A DNA stretch of 64,000 bases from Symbiodinium kawagutii (Eukaryota > Sar > Dinophyceae > Suessiales > Symbiodiniaceae). Both the position numbers and the translations under genes were made by a program. How positions within the stretch are numbered: position 1 is the first letter of the stretch; each line of letters opens with the position of its first letter. The notes below the pieces were generated by a model. The model ran no database searches. It was not told where the DNA came from and saw nothing but the letters and a program-made list of their open reading frames with translations. Below are positions 34,938 through 46,041 of this stretch, in pieces. The stretch covers positions 186,001-250,000 of the forward strand of contig VSDK01022151.1 of NCBI GenBank assembly GCA_009767595.1, read 5' to 3'.

Positions 34938-37900
34938 CTAGTCATCACTACCCCTTTCATCACACTCAGGCATCGAAGTAGAAACAGGATCTGCAGAAGC
35001 CAAGGGAGTAGGTTCAGGAGTAGCTCTAACGGGGTATACATGCACAATTCCTGAAGGCTCAACTTCCACAATAGGATCATGCAAGAAGTCATCATCACTT
35101 TCTCCATGGTGAATCTCTTGCCAAAGATCGGGATCACTGACATCGGACATGTCTGAAGTTCGATAACGCTCTTTCTTCGCAGACAAGGATTCACGGCCAC
35201 AACTGGAAAGTAGCACATTCATCACTTCCTGCAAATTCTCATTGATAATCAGCTTGGCACGAAGAGATTCAAGCTTCCATGTGAACTTCCAAATGATGCC
35301 CACCAAGATGCAAATGATAGTGAAGAAGAAAGCCAAAAGAGTCATGCTAGCTTCCATGGCGGATCCACTTGTGGATTCGGCTTGCTGGCTCAAGGCGCAA
35401 AAGAGTAGGACACGTAGGAGATGTTTGGAGGCTTGTCCACTTAAGCCACTGGATACACGAATCTGCTTGATGCTTTCAGAAATGAATGCACGCTGAGTGA
35501 ACTGTGACATCTCATCTGATCCGACTCTTTCCCCAAGAGACTGGTTGAAAACTCCCAAGAGAAACATGAGAAACAACAAACGAGGTCTAGGATGTTTCTT
35601 TGTACCAATATCTCCAGGATTCTCTTTTGTACCTATTGGGTGCACAGAAAAAGTTCCACGCTTCACGAACATTTGAGTCCAAAGGCACCTCGTGGAAAGA
35701 TGCCGAACCTTTCCAACACCTTGCCTTTGCAAGATGCTCCTGCAGGCGCTGGAGTCAATGAAAAGTTTGAGAAGAATCGCAGCCCCTGAGAAAAGGAAGG
35801 AAAGACATTCTTTGAGGAGAAGGCCATCGCATGCTCCACTTGTAGCCGAATACGTTTCGGCTTCACCTGAAGACAGAGCTATCGTCCTTTGGGTACGGCT
35901 GGCAGAATGCAGCAAGCATCCATTGAGGAAAATACAATTAGCACTCACGCTTCGCCTCGTCCCTTTGTTCGTAGCCCAGTCTGAGTCACAGAACACTTCC
36001 AACACAAAATCATCATCTTCATATCTATTGAAAAGGCCTTGTTGAGGTTTGTACTTCAACTCTAAGCAATGATCAACACAGCCTAGAAGGTAGCCTGCCA
36101 AGTACTTCAAGCACATCATTGCATGTTCAGTTGGCTTTGCCATAAACTGTGCTAAAGCTCGAATTGTAAACTGGCACTCTGGCAACTCATTGGAAATGTA
36201 TAGCAACACACCAAGTGTAGAACGATACAAACTTGCCTGCACTGGATCCAGCTCTCGACTTCCATCGATCTCATCCAGTTTTGGATGGCTCGGAGTTCTC
36301 TTCGGCTGAAAATGTCGTTTGACACCCATGGAATCCAGTACATATTCTATATGCTTCGGGTGGCTTTCAATCAACATGCTGTCGTCACTCTGCAAAGTGT
36401 GCTTTCGCTTGAGGAAAGTCAAAGAGTCACCGGGCACCTCCATGATTTCCATCGAAACCTTGTACTTCTTGTGCAAGGTCACTGTGAGTTTTCCTTCAAG
36501 GAAATCACGAGTACACAAACAAAGAATATCATCTACATGGAGGAGCATCATGCATTCTTCATGTGGTGACTTCAACAAAGCAGGATAAGCTGGACTTGCT
36601 TCAATGCCCAACTCTTCCAAAAGAAAAGAGGTGAAATCTTCGTTCCATAGTTGCGCACCATCACGCTGTCCTGGGAGCACCATCCCAAGAAGAAATTCCA
36701 TGCGTTCACCTTCATGGTTGGTGTGTGTGACAACTGTAGGAACTTTCTGCTTGACTGTCAGGTAAGCATCAGCAATATCTATAGCACATAGCACATATCC
36801 TTCAGAACGTAGGCGGAGGAAGAGAGTAGGAAGAAGTCGAACTGTGAGAATCGAAGAGGCTGGAGAAAAACAATCTTGTCGATCTGGAGTCAACCAAGCA
36901 TACTCTCTGGCAACATATCGTGACCTACGAAGCCAAACATGCACTCCATCAATCCATTTATCTCTCCATGTGCGAACCATTCGAGTAGTCAACCGTTTAT
37001 GACCATCAGAAGCTGAGAAAGAAGTTGGAATCAAGACATTCATGGCCTGGAGGCGTTCAATCTCCAAAGCATCTGCAAGCACATCCAAAGAAGCAAGTTC
37101 GTTGGAATCAAGATTGGGCTCCATGGGACTATATGGTCTACATAGCTTCTGAACACGGTCATCAACCACAGTTTCACTGGACTTCTCTGAAAGTTCCCAA
37201 CGCTCATCCATGTCATAGTCATAGACCTCAAGAAAGTCTAGCTCATCGCCTTGAAACTCGAAAGAAAACTCCTCATCTTCATGATCAACGTTCTGGACTG
37301 CTAGCACTCTAGGCAACTTGCTAGGTCGCTCTCCTTCAACCTCAGGATTTCCATGGAAAAGGAGAGGAGCAGGAGTCAACACTTCACCAGGGACATCAGG
37401 AGTGGAAGGCACAGCTGAAGTGTCCATAGGAGTTGCAACCGCTTGAGACTCACTTGCTCCTTGGCCATCATTCGTCCCCGCCTCAGCCAAAACAGCTGAG
37501 GGAGGAGGTGCAGTTCTTCTTGCACTTGAGGAATCAACATTGGGGCCATTCACACGAGTCCCTTCATCTGAAACAGCTTCAGGAGGAGTACCTGGATAAT
37601 TCATCACAGCTTGAGCTCCTGGATCATTGGCAAAAGGCACTGGAGTAAAAGCAGCAGGGCCCGTGATGCGCTTCGAATGCACCAACTGAGATCCCAACGT
37701 AGCAATACCAAACTGCCATGGACTCGCTTCACACTGAGTGATCAACTCAGCGTCCCAAGGCTTCACCAACCTTCGAATGCTACGTGTTGCAAAGACTTTG
37801 CAACCAGGCAAAGCAATCAAATGAGCATCATTGCTAGTAGCCTTACCTAGCCAGATTCCTTTGACCCAAGAAGGAGCAGCCTTCTGAGAAGTTCGAAGGT

Positions 37901-40900
37901 AACCGAGGACTGCCTCGCCAAAGTTGGCAATCTTGCCAATGTACATCTTGGAACTGCAGCTCTCATATGGTGTTTGCCCTTGTTTGACTGTGAATCGGTT
38001 ATGAATCCATGCAGAGTGAATCAAAGACCAACTGTAAAGAGGATGGTGTGCGCCTATCGTCATACCAATGCCCATCTGCTGTTCCACCTGAGCAATGAAA
38101 AGGCTAGCAAGTTGGCGCAGGATGTTCACAGTTGTCTCTGCTCCACCATTACTAGCATGATCCCCTGGGACCACCTGCTCAACATCCACGCCAATGCCCA
38201 TTGTTCTACAGGTCTTGCGGACAGCCTCGAGGAGACTCAAAGTGGATGGTTCGTTGTCACATCGAAGAGCGATTTTCTCATAACCAAGCCAAACGATGAA
38301 TCTAGTGAACTCTGTGCACAAGTAAGAGAGGTACTTTCCGCCCTTCATTGGAGTAGGCACACAATGCATAGCACCTGACCATGAATCATGAATGACCAAC
38401 ACTGTGAGTTTATCTTCATCAGCTAATCGTGAGCAGTAGCCAAAGTCAAAAGAGATGAGAGATCTATCACTGCCTCCTTCACGTCTTGCAACTGGAACAT
38501 GTCTGTCTTGTCTACCTCTGTGAGAAACACACAATTCGCACCAATCAGCGTAGGGCTGGTGAGTCAACATGTGCTGCAAGCGTTCAGCATCTGTGGGAGG
38601 CTTAGGAACTGACTGTTCCACAGGTTCTCTCCTTTGATCACCACCAACAACACGTTCAGCAGCCTGGGCAGAGATGAGTTCTTGCAGATTCAAATGTTGC
38701 CATAGACGCTCAATGCATTTAGCTTTGCATGCACGTTGAGAAATTCCAAGAGAGGCACAGGCTCCACGAATCACCCTCAAAGGTGAGTCAGTTGTCAACC
38801 GATCACCATTCACAATCACTTCATGTGCTGAAACTTCAGGATCACGCTCTGCTTCTGGCCTCTCTGCATGTTCATCATCTGCTGGCAATGCTGCAGGCTG
38901 GTCATTCACCACAGCCTGAGGAAAAGGTCGAGGTCTACCATCAGGTGTGAGGAGATCAAGAGCTGACTGAAAGGGCCGAGCACCTGAAGAAGACGAAGGA
39001 CCACCTGGATTACCATTCGCATCATCGATTACCAAGAAACCTAAGGCTTCAGGAGGAACCATCTCGGTATGAGCAAGGGTGATTATATCTGAAACTCCAT
39101 TGGTAATACGCAATGGTGCTGTCAAAGAAGCCATTTCACTGATGTCTTGGCAGTATTCTTCAATCTGCCAACGAGTTTCACCATCCAAAGTCTGCTTCAC
39201 CAAAGTGGTGCGCAACCAAAGCACACCATCTGTAGGTGCAAAGGTGATGTCAACATGATAAAGATTCTGACTGTGCAATGCATAGACCGTGTCACTGAGC
39301 CTCGTCCATCCACGTCCAAGCCCAGCAAGTACTGGTCCAAGCTCAACCTTGCGCACATGTGCAGTGGTGATCTCTGACTCTGGCTCATTCATCTCGGAAA
39401 ATGCTCTGATAGCACCATAGGCACAAAGAGAATTACGCCTGAAATGAAAAGGAATAGAACGACCACCTTTCTGTAGTACCAAGCCATCATCACCTTGAAC
39501 AACTGCCCAACCATCACGTAGCAGCTTACCCATACTCAACAAAGGTGTAGTGACATCAGCAATGACGAAACGTTCTTTGAAAACTGTGCTTCCCATGCGA
39601 ACTTCTGCAACTCTGGTGTCATGAACCTTGATGGGATTGCCCTGTGCATCAACATAGGAAGAACCACAACCAAGTTTGCAAGCTTTACCCACTGTGAGGA
39701 AACTAGCTGGAAGGACTGAGCCATCAGCACCAGAATCCAGAACGATCTCTGTAGCACCTCCAGGAGAATTCACTGCACGAATGCAATGAGTGTCACTTGA
39801 AAGTTCATCCTCCAAGGAAGTTTGCACAACTGTCCATGCAGAATCATGATCTGAATATGACATGTCAAAGTGAGGAATGCCGCAAACAGAATCACACTGA
39901 AGCGCAGAAGAGTCAGTCTGTGAAACCACCATGCATGCACCACTGAAATCATCTTGACCAGTTAGATCGCAAACGTAGTCATCCTCATAGTCATCTGGGA
40001 GCTCTTCAAACGTGACATGGCTTGTTGTGAACAAACGCACTGCAGAATCGCTGGCAGCACTCGATTTGCCACCAGAATGAGCAGTTGAACTTGCAGCAGC
40101 TGAGGAAGAAGGCAAAGAAGAGGTATCAGGAGAAGTGGTGTCTGCCACATTGTTCACACGCTTGCCTTTGCCCTTGCTCTGGTTCTGTAGCTTCCAACAG
40201 TCACGCTGCAAATGCCCTGGTTTTCCACAGTAGTTACACACGATATCGGTACCTTTTCCTTTCCCAGATTTCGTGAACTCTTTTCCCTTTGTTCCCTTTG
40301 CTGATTTCTGCTTACCTTTACCATCCTTTGACTTACCAGGCTTCCCTTTCTCTCTACCTTTGTTTCCTTTGGTTACCAAATCAACTTCCATAGGAGCCGG
40401 TCCACCTGGTACTGGAGTAGATGTTACTATGCCCAACTCAGAATGAATGGTGTTGGGACTCCAACTTTTGGTCACAGTTTCGTAACCAACCACGAGCCTT
40501 CGGATCTCTTCATAGTTGCTAGTCTCTGTCATCTGCAACTGGACATGCTGCTGAATGTGTCTAGGAAGGACTCGAACTAGAATGGAGACCATCAAATCAT
40601 CTGGAACATCAGTGCCACTGGACTTAGCATACTCTGCTCGCAAGCGCTCCAATCCCAGAACTTGATCAAGAAGGGTTCTCTCCTTGTTGAACTGAGGAAC
40701 CTGCATCAAAGCTGACAAAAGAGAGATTGATCGGGCTTTGGTTCTCGGTGCAAACAGTTGACACAACTGGCGCCACAACTCATAACCATTTCGATCTTCG
40801 ATTTGACGAAGCATCCTAAGAGGTTTTCCACGGAGAAGACCAGTCATGATATTGTAAAACTGTCTGCATCTCGCTTGAACTATAGCACCATCAGCTGAAA

Positions 40901-41240
40901 CATCAATAGGATTACCCATGTGTTGCTCAGTTTGTCGAAGGTCAGCTTCAAATCCAGGATTGCCCAGAAATAGCCATGCTTTGAAGTTTACAACGAAGTC
41001 AGGCCACTTTGCTAAATCTTGTTGATGATCTTCACTTCCAAAAGGATCCGGGGGTCTAATCATCCTACTAGCTTCTTTGAATCCAGCGTTGGGGTCTGCA
41101 GCAGGAGCAGCAGGTGCTGCAGCAGCTTGTTGAGCTTGTTGCAATGCAGCCAAAGCATCATTCGCGCTCTGTGCAGCTTGTGTAGCAGCTCTCACCAGAT
41201 CCCCAACATCAGCAGCAGTCAAAGGTTGCTGAGCGGCCAT
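34938..41240 (-). CDS. Copia-type Gag-Pol polyprotein (2100 aa)
   Basis: This is the self-replication polyprotein of the LTR element. Domains in order: Gag-like N-terminus (about 1-330, Ala/Gln-rich start, Lys/Gly-rich linker); CCHC zinc knuckle (Cys335, Cys338, His343, Cys348); aspartic protease LDSGADGS at 501-508; integrase with CELC at 901-904 and candidate catalytic Asp932, Asp995 and Glu1035; reverse transcriptase with AIDIADAYL (about 1486-1494) and HVDD at 1568-1571, where most copia elements have YVDD; RNase H with Asp1752, Glu1793, Asp1829 and the RHLS motif near His1847. About 210 residues follow RNase H and include a probable membrane helix at about 1965-1988, which is unusual. 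The first Met lies 130 bp inside the 5' LTR, and there is no frameshift between gag and pol. The domain calls are secure; the function of the C-terminal tail is unknown. Confidence 0.95.
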   Translation of the reverse strand: MAAQQPLTAADVGDLVRAATQAAQSANDALAALQQAQQAAAAPAAPAADPNAGFKEASRMIRPPDPFGSEDHQQDLAKWPDFVVNFKAWLFLGNPGFEADLRQTEQHMGNPIDVSADGAIVQARCRQFYNIMTGLLRGKPLRMLRQIEDRNGYELWRQLCQLFAPRTKARSISLLSALMQVPQFNKERTLLDQVLGLERLRAEYAKSSGTDVPDDLMVSILVRVLPRHIQQHVQLQMTETSNYEEIRRLVVGYETVTKSWSPNTIHSELGIVTSTPVPGGPAPMEVDLVTKGNKGREKGKPGKSKDGKGKQKSAKGTKGKEFTKSGKGKGTDIVCNYCGKPGHLQRDCWKLQNQSKGKGKRVNNVADTTSPDTSSLPSSSAAASSTAHSGGKSSAASDSAVRLFTTSHVTFEELPDDYEDDYVCDLTGQDDFSGACMVVSQTDSSALQCDSVCGIPHFDMSYSDHDSAWTVVQTSLEDELSSDTHCIRAVNSPGGATEIVLDSGADGSVLPASFLTVGKACKLGCGSSYVDAQGNPIKVHDTRVAEVRMGSTVFKERFVIADVTTPLLSMGKLLRDGWAVVQGDDGLVLQKGGRSIPFHFRRNSLCAYGAIRAFSEMNEPESEITTAHVRKVELGPVLAGLGRGWTRLSDTVYALHSQNLYHVDITFAPTDGVLWLRTTLVKQTLDGETRWQIEEYCQDISEMASLTAPLRITNGVSDIITLAHTEMVPPEALGFLVIDDANGNPGGPSSSSGARPFQSALDLLTPDGRPRPFPQAVVNDQPAALPADDEHAERPEAERDPEVSAHEVIVNGDRLTTDSPLRVIRGACASLGISQRACKAKCIERLWQHLNLQELISAQAAERVVGGDQRREPVEQSVPKPPTDAERLQHMLTHQPYADWCELCVSHRGRQDRHVPVARREGGSDRSLISFDFGYCSRLADEDKLTVLVIHDSWSGAMHCVPTPMKGGKYLSYLCTEFTRFIVWLGYEKIALRCDNEPSTLSLLEAVRKTCRTMGIGVDVEQVVPGDHASNGGAETTVNILRQLASLFIAQVEQQMGIGMTIGAHHPLYSWSLIHSAWIHNRFTVKQGQTPYESCSSKMYIGKIANFGEAVLGYLRTSQKAAPSWVKGIWLGKATSNDAHLIALPGCKVFATRSIRRLVKPWDAELITQCEASPWQFGIATLGSQLVHSKRITGPAAFTPVPFANDPGAQAVMNYPGTPPEAVSDEGTRVNGPNVDSSSARRTAPPPSAVLAEAGTNDGQGASESQAVATPMDTSAVPSTPDVPGEVLTPAPLLFHGNPEVEGERPSKLPRVLAVQNVDHEDEEFSFEFQGDELDFLEVYDYDMDERWELSEKSSETVVDDRVQKLCRPYSPMEPNLDSNELASLDVLADALEIERLQAMNVLIPTSFSASDGHKRLTTRMVRTWRDKWIDGVHVWLRRSRYVAREYAWLTPDRQDCFSPASSILTVRLLPTLFLRLRSEGYVLCAIDIADAYLTVKQKVPTVVTHTNHEGERMEFLLGMVLPGQRDGAQLWNEDFTSFLLEELGIEASPAYPALLKSPHEECMMLLHVDDILCLCTRDFLEGKLTVTLHKKYKVSMEIMEVPGDSLTFLKRKHTLQSDDSMLIESHPKHIEYVLDSMGVKRHFQPKRTPSHPKLDEIDGSRELDPVQASLYRSTLGVLLYISNELPECQFTIRALAQFMAKPTEHAMMCLKYLAGYLLGCVDHCLELKYKPQQGLFNRYEDDDFVLEVFCDSDWATNKGTRRSVSANCIFLNGCLLHSASRTQRTIALSSGEAETYSATSGACDGLLLKECLSFLFSGAAILLKLFIDSSACRSILQRQGVGKVRHLSTRCLWTQMFVKRGTFSVHPIGTKENPGDIGTKKHPRPRLLFLMFLLGVFNQSLGERVGSDEMSQFTQRAFISESIKQIRVSSGLSGQASKHLLRVLLFCALSQQAESTSGSAMEASMTLLAFFFTIICILVGIIWKFTWKLESLRAKLIINENLQEVMNVLLSSCGRESLSAKKERYRTSDMSDVSDPDLWQEIHHGESDDDFLHDPIVEVEPSGIVHVYPVRATPEPTPLASADPVSTSMPECDERGSDD

Positions 41241-41370
41241 GCCCTGCAGTCTAAAGCCAGAAGATACGAATCAAAGAAAGCTATATGGCTCTACCAACAG
41301 CAAGGACGCGAGGGCTCACTACCCAAAGCTGGATGCTACCGGCACAATTGGCCTGGTAGCTCCGCTACCA

Positions 41371-41504
41371 TGTTTTCACTCTTTGGTCCGAAAGCGCCTC
41401 AAGTATGAGATGATGTACACTTCTCGATTTGTGCTGTGTCGACTGCACATCACTGGAAACACTCATGCTATACAGGTGACTTTACATGTAGTAAATCGCA
41501 ATCA
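41371..41504 (-). repeat. 5' LTR of the copia element
   Basis: This 134-bp repeat is followed on its right by the AATAA duplication and on its left (inside the element) by the TGGTAGCGGAGC primer-site-like sequence. It reads the same as 34765-34898 at every position compared. It would carry the element's promoter. Confidence 0.93.
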
Positions 41505-42074
41505 AATAAGCAATCACCAACAGGACCATCATTGCTTAAGTGAAATCACCAAGTCAGATGTTGACTGTTCTCGCCTTGCATTAATTGAGAAACCATGAAG
41601 TGGCTTATCATAACTGGGGTAAGTGCCAGGTATGGTGCCTCCGGGTGTTTTTCAAAGTAGGGGTGCCCCGAAATCATCCAATATCATTGATACATGAACC
41701 GGCACGAGGCTCGGCGGAAATTTCCAAATTTGAAAAAACCTATAAGGAAGGCAGTTGCGCCTATAGGACGCGGCGCAATGACCGCAAAATTGCTGCGGAA
41801 CAACAAAATCAACAAGACAACCGCACTACAAAAAAGTCACCAACGCAACAAAAAACAGCACCCAAAAAACGTACCACAAAATAACGACCAAACGAAAAAA
41901 CAAACAGAAAAAATATCACACGAAAACGTACCTAGCAAAAAGGTGCCAAACAAAAACTTGACACACAGAAACACGCGAAAAAAATACCAAACAAAAAGGA
42001 TCAAAAAGGTACCAAACCAAAACGCGCCAAACAAAAAAATACCAAACAAAACGCACAACAGTTCTTCAACACCA

Positions 42075-43075
42075 CTTGTCGCCGCGCTGCCATTGCGGAA
42101 AACGATCCCAAAGCAAGTCCAGATGCACCAAATGCCACGCTTGCCACGCAAAGTCAGGTCCCAACACTTCTCCAACATCACGTGTCACAGCCGTGCCATG
42201 GCGGAAACCGATCCCAAAGCACTTGCAGATTCAGCAAGCGCCACGGCTGCCACAGAAAATCAACATCGCACACCATCATCTCCCTTTTTCGGCGACAGTC
42301 ATAGGAAACAAGGCCGAAATAAACCCGAAGCAAATCCGAAACAAACCGAAGCAAACCGATCCAAACCGAGACCGTCTGGGACCCGTCCGCTCCGCAAGGC
42401 TATTTTCGCGATCATGCATTTTCCGGGAGAAAACTCTTGGTTTCGTGACAAGTCCAAAGATCAAAAACGCATTTCGCGCGAAATTTCCTCAATTTCTCGG
42501 ACTGCCAACAACACCAAAATACTCAAAGGGCCGCACCCTGCCAAACAAAGTATTGCACCCGCGCGGTGCTCCCTGCTTTCGTTTTCCACGACCTTATCTG
42601 TCTGCTGTTTCCACCGGCTGCCGTGCGCAGAGGTCATCTACTCAGCCTGTACAGGCAGCTGCGTCTCCTGCTGCCAAACCCCACGCAAAACTGGGCATCA
42701 ATAGTCGTGAGCTAACCTTTCTCCTACATCACCTGCCACAGCCTGCGACACAAAGCCACGATCGAGCAACTCTCCAACATGACCTTACACAGCCTTGGCA
42801 GCGCGGAAAGGATCAGAAGCACCAAATACTACCCCTGCCACACAAAGTCAGAGTCCAAGCCTTCTCCAACATCACCTTCTACACAGCTCTGCCAGCGCGG
42901 ACGACGATCCCAAAGCAAGTCCAGATGCACCAAATGCCACGCTTGCCACACAAAGTCAGGATCCAACACTTCTCCAACACCACCTGTCACAGCACTGCCA
43001 TCGCGGCAAGCGATCCCGAAACAAGTCCAAACGCACCAAATACCACGCTTTCCGCACAAAGTCAACGGGCCAGCT
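42075..43075 (+). repeat. Diverged repeats with about 115-bp unit
   Basis: Units contain CCAAAGCAAGTCCAGATGCA and ACACTTCTCCAACA, at about 42080-42260 and 42720-43070. A unique segment lies between. The long plus ORFs over this (41694-42704, 42076-43224) overlap in different frames and are treated as repeat-derived. Confidence 0.75.
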
Positions 43076-43344
43076 TCGGCATGTTTTTGTTCTTAATCGG
43101 CAATTACACGAACCAAGCCGCAAATCCGAAGCAAACCGAGATGGTCTCGCACCCGTCCGAGCCTGAAAGTTATTTTCACAATCGAGCGCAATATGTTTTC
43201 CACGAGAAACATACGGTTTCGTGACAAATGGTTTGCGCGAGATTTCCGCCATTTTTCTAATTTCCAAGACTTTCAACAACATCAACATGCTCAAAGCGCG
43301 ATATAAAGTCAGCATCACCTGTCTCAGCCCTGCCATTGGGGAAA

Positions 43345-44210
43345 GAGATCCCCCATTGAGCGGTGATGTAATTGAGCGGTGCTGTGATTGATTGGTTGCT
43401 GATTCAATTAAGCGGTGACGTCATTAAATGGTGATGTAACTGAGCGGTGATGTATTTGAGCGCCGGCGCACTTGAGAGGTGATGCGATTCAGTGGTGATG
43501 TGATTGCAAGGTGATGTACTTGAGCGGTTTTGTAGTTGGGCGGCGATGTAACTGATTGGCGAGGTAGCTGATCGGTGATGTAATTGAATGGTGGTGTAGT
43601 CGAGCGCTGGTGTAATTGATTGGTAATGTAGCTGCTTGGCGGCGCAATGGCATGGTGATGTAGTTGAGTTGATCGGTGATGTGATTGAGTGGTGATGCAG
43701 TGGCGTGGTGATGTAATTGAATGGTGATGCAATTGAGTGGTGATGCAATTGAGTGGTGGGGTAACTGGTTGGTGATGTAGTTGATTGGTGATGTAAGTGG
43801 TTGGTGATGTGAATGATTGGCGATGGAATAGAAATTGTCATGTAGTTGAGTAGCGGTGTAATTGAGTCGTAATACAACTTAATGGCGATGCGATTGAACG
43901 GTGATGCAACTGAATGGTGATGTAGTTGCACGGTGATATAATTGGCTGGTGATGCAGGTGGGTGGTGATGTTATCGAGCGACGATGTACTTGATTGATGC
44001 TACAATCGGTTGGTGATGTGGTTGAGTGGTGATGTAGTGGAGCGGTGATGTGATTGATTGGTGACGTGTTTGAGCGGTGATGCAATTGAGTTGTGCTGTG
44101 AAAGAGCGGTCATGCAATTGATTGGCAATGAGTGGTGATGTAATTGAGCGGCGATGTGATTGAGCCGTGATGCAGCTGAGCGGCGATGTCATTGAGCGAT
44201 GATGCGCCTG
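43345..44210 (+). repeat. 15-bp minisatellite, about 55 copies
   Basis: Diverged units like GTGATGTAATTGAGCG, mostly 15 bp long, fill nearly 900 bp. In the minus frames this gives HHHSITSP-type peptides, which are not taken as coding. Confidence 0.9.
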
Positions 44211-44354
44211 GTTTCCAATTGATTTCAAATCTCCGTGACACAGAAGTTTCCAAACTTCCTTTGATTATCTAACCGGCGAACGTAACTTGGGGCTCCCCAG
44301 GTTGGGAAACCACCACGCAATACCACTCGACTATAATTAGCTGGTTTGCTGACC

Positions 44355-44491
44355 AAGCCATAATCGCTGGAGGGGCGGGGACGGCACGCATTCAGGAAGT
44401 CAGAATAGTCAGCGCGCCAGAAAAAAAGCCATAATCGCTGGAGGGGCGGGGACGCTACGCATTCAGGAAGTCAGAATAGTCAGCGCGCCAG
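44355..44491 (+). repeat. Two direct copies of a 71-bp unit
   Basis: GCCATAATCGCTGGAGGGGC to GTCAGCGCGCCAG occurs twice, 71 bp apart, with only a few differences. Confidence 0.92.
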
Positions 44492-44745
44492 ACGCCAAAA
44501 CACACAATAGACGCAACATCTCGGATACAGGATACCTCTTTTGATTTTAAAACATCCATGAACGCATGCTTTGGCGAGGCCGTGCAAATCAGCATCCGGA
44601 GGCGCGCTTGCGAACATCACGAATTTTACAAATTTAATCTTAAGGATGGGCGCTTCGAGCCGGAAGGAACAGCAGGAGCAGCAGCAGCAGCAGCTAGCAG
44701 CAGCAGCAGCGGAAGGGCTCTCAGCAAGAGGAAGCATGGAAGAAC

Positions 44746-44911
44746 CTGACGTGGCGCGGCGTAGCCCCTGGAACTGCCTGGTCGAGTTCATCATACGCTT
44801 GCAGAACATAATTTCGAGCCCGCAAGCCCATCAAGATGCGCAGCTCGTCCAACTGGCACTGCACGCGCGCCACTTTGCCAATGCCCCAGTCCGCTGGAAC
44901 AGTGTATGACT
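44746..44911 (-). CDS. Gene C putative exon
   Basis: The minus strand reads 54 codons including QCQLDELRILMGLRARNYVL and QAYDELDQAVPGATPRHV. The edges are acceptor TTTCCACCAAG and donor GTTCTT. About 40% of codons start with G. The plus strand over the same bases encodes a longer ORF (44571-44909) starting in a GCA repeat, with a weaker codon pattern. Not recognised. Confidence 0.42.
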
Positions 44912-45124
44912 CTTGGTGGAAAGCACACAGCCAAGTGAGCGCAGCAGCCAAGGAAGCGCCACAACCAGGCGAATGTCCCCAAAGACAAACACACCAGAGA
45001 CGAAAAAAACGAGATACAAAAAACACCGGTGACAAAGCAAGCAAGCGTAACACCCAAGAAAATGACACAGGCAAGAAGGCGACACAGCGAGGCAGGTATC
45101 GCAGCCAAATTAAAAGTAAGTGAA

Positions 45125-45345
45125 ACGAACGACCGTGTTGCGGACAAAAAGCACCAGAGACAAAAGACACTGGAGACGAAAAAGCACCAGAGACAAAAAA
45201 CACCAGGAACAAAAAATCACCAGAAACAAAAAACACGCGAGGCAAAAAATACAGTAGAGACAAAAAGTCACCAGAGACCCCAAAAAAAATCACCGGACAC
45301 AAGAAATCACCAGAGACAAAAAAAATCACCAGAGACGAAAAGACC
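45125..45345 (+). repeat. CACCAGAGACAAAAA tandem repeat
   Basis: About 15-bp units, imperfect. On minus they give FFVSGDF-type peptides that extend the ORF of gene C exon 44746 artificially. Confidence 0.85.
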
Positions 45346-45581
45346 AGAAGACAAAACACAACCACCATCAATATGAATCATCACCCACGCCAGCACATCT
45401 TTTCAAACAACTTTCTCTTCTTATAAGTTATTCTTTATTTCCTTTGCCGCCCTGCTACGCTACTTAAAATTCTCACAGCCCTTCCCCTGCAGGCGCCAAA
45501 AAATAATATGGAACGCACTTGTCCTGCACGTCCAGGCCGTAGGACTTCGTCACCAGCTCCTCTCCTGCCTGTTCGCCTTAC

Positions 45582-45732
45582 TCTTCCAACGCTCGGACGA
45601 GCTTGTCTCGGGCTGTCTTTCGAGCGCCCGGTTCGGCGATGAGGCTGGCGCGGCTGGCCAAGCAAGCAGCCACCTGTGGGGTGAAGTGTGGGCGCCCGCA
45701 CGCCTCACCAAAGCAATTTGGACAAGGCCCTG
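45582..45732 (-). CDS. Gene C putative exon followed by in-frame stop
   Basis: Minus-strand acceptor CCACCCTTGCAG, 49 codons including GPCPNCFGEACGRPHFTPQV, then a GTAAGG donor. Without splicing, the frame meets TAA and then continues in the same frame for 34 more protein-like codons (GEELVTKSYGLDVQDK and on) to TGA near 45477. It is either a true splice donor or a stop in a decaying gene. It has a Cys pair near the start; no family recognised. Confidence 0.42.
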
Positions 45733-46041
45733 CTGCAAGGGTGGGGCTTATAACTAGAAGGAAAAACGGCAGTATGTCCGAACAATGGAAGCCATTCCTT
45801 ACCATAAAACTCATGGTTCCAAAAAATGTTTTCGGCTCACAGCGCCAATCTACAACACTACTCTTCAGCCTTGCAGAAATGAACAGCGCCTAGAAAAAAA
45901 TCATCTTGATATGGGTTCTGCAAGGCCCTGGCTTCTCGACGGGCCAGTTCATTGGCGATGCATGGATTGGTGAACCAAACGCAGCCCAAAAAAAATCAAT
46001 TAGCTTGGCCGCCCCCTGCCCGCAACCCTTGCCCCCCGTAC

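Larger units (their letters stand above)
34765..41504 (-). mobile_element. Complete Ty1/copia-type LTR retrotransposon
   Basis: Two 134-bp direct repeats that read as identical (34765-34898 and 41371-41504) bound a single polyprotein ORF. Each starts TG and ends CA. The flanking five bases are AATAA on both sides (34760-34764 and 41505-41509), a target-site duplication. On the minus strand, the sequence directly after the 5' LTR begins TGGTAGCGGAGC, resembling the initiator-Met tRNA primer site used by many copia elements. A purine-rich tract (GAGGCGGGG) sits directly before the 3' LTR. Identical LTRs and an unbroken ORF suggest a young, possibly still mobile copy. The order protease, integrase, RT, RNase H makes it copia rather than gypsy. 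Confidence 0.95.
41510..44745. other. Atypical block, left part, no gene called
   Basis: Contains a family 3 element end near 41650, then A-rich GCAAACAAAAAG-type sequence, then the repeats listed. The composition differs from both the matrix and the copia element. Long ORFs exist but overlap and look repeat-derived. Confidence 0.5.

Noticed and set aside
41694-43224. Two long overlapping plus ORFs (336 and 382 codons)
   Set aside because: They overlap in different frames, follow the 115-bp repeat and an A-rich tract, and have Lys/Gln/Asn or Ser/Cys content set by the repeat.
43345-44210. Possible CRISPR array
   Set aside because: Units are 15 bp with no unique spacers, and the context is eukaryotic.
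43404-44228. Histidine/serine-rich minus ORFs
   Set aside because: Direct translation of the 15-bp minisatellite. Several frames are open at once.
44571-44909. 112-codon plus ORF
   Set aside because: Starts in a GCA repeat; antisense to the better-supported gene C exon, and has fewer G-first codons.
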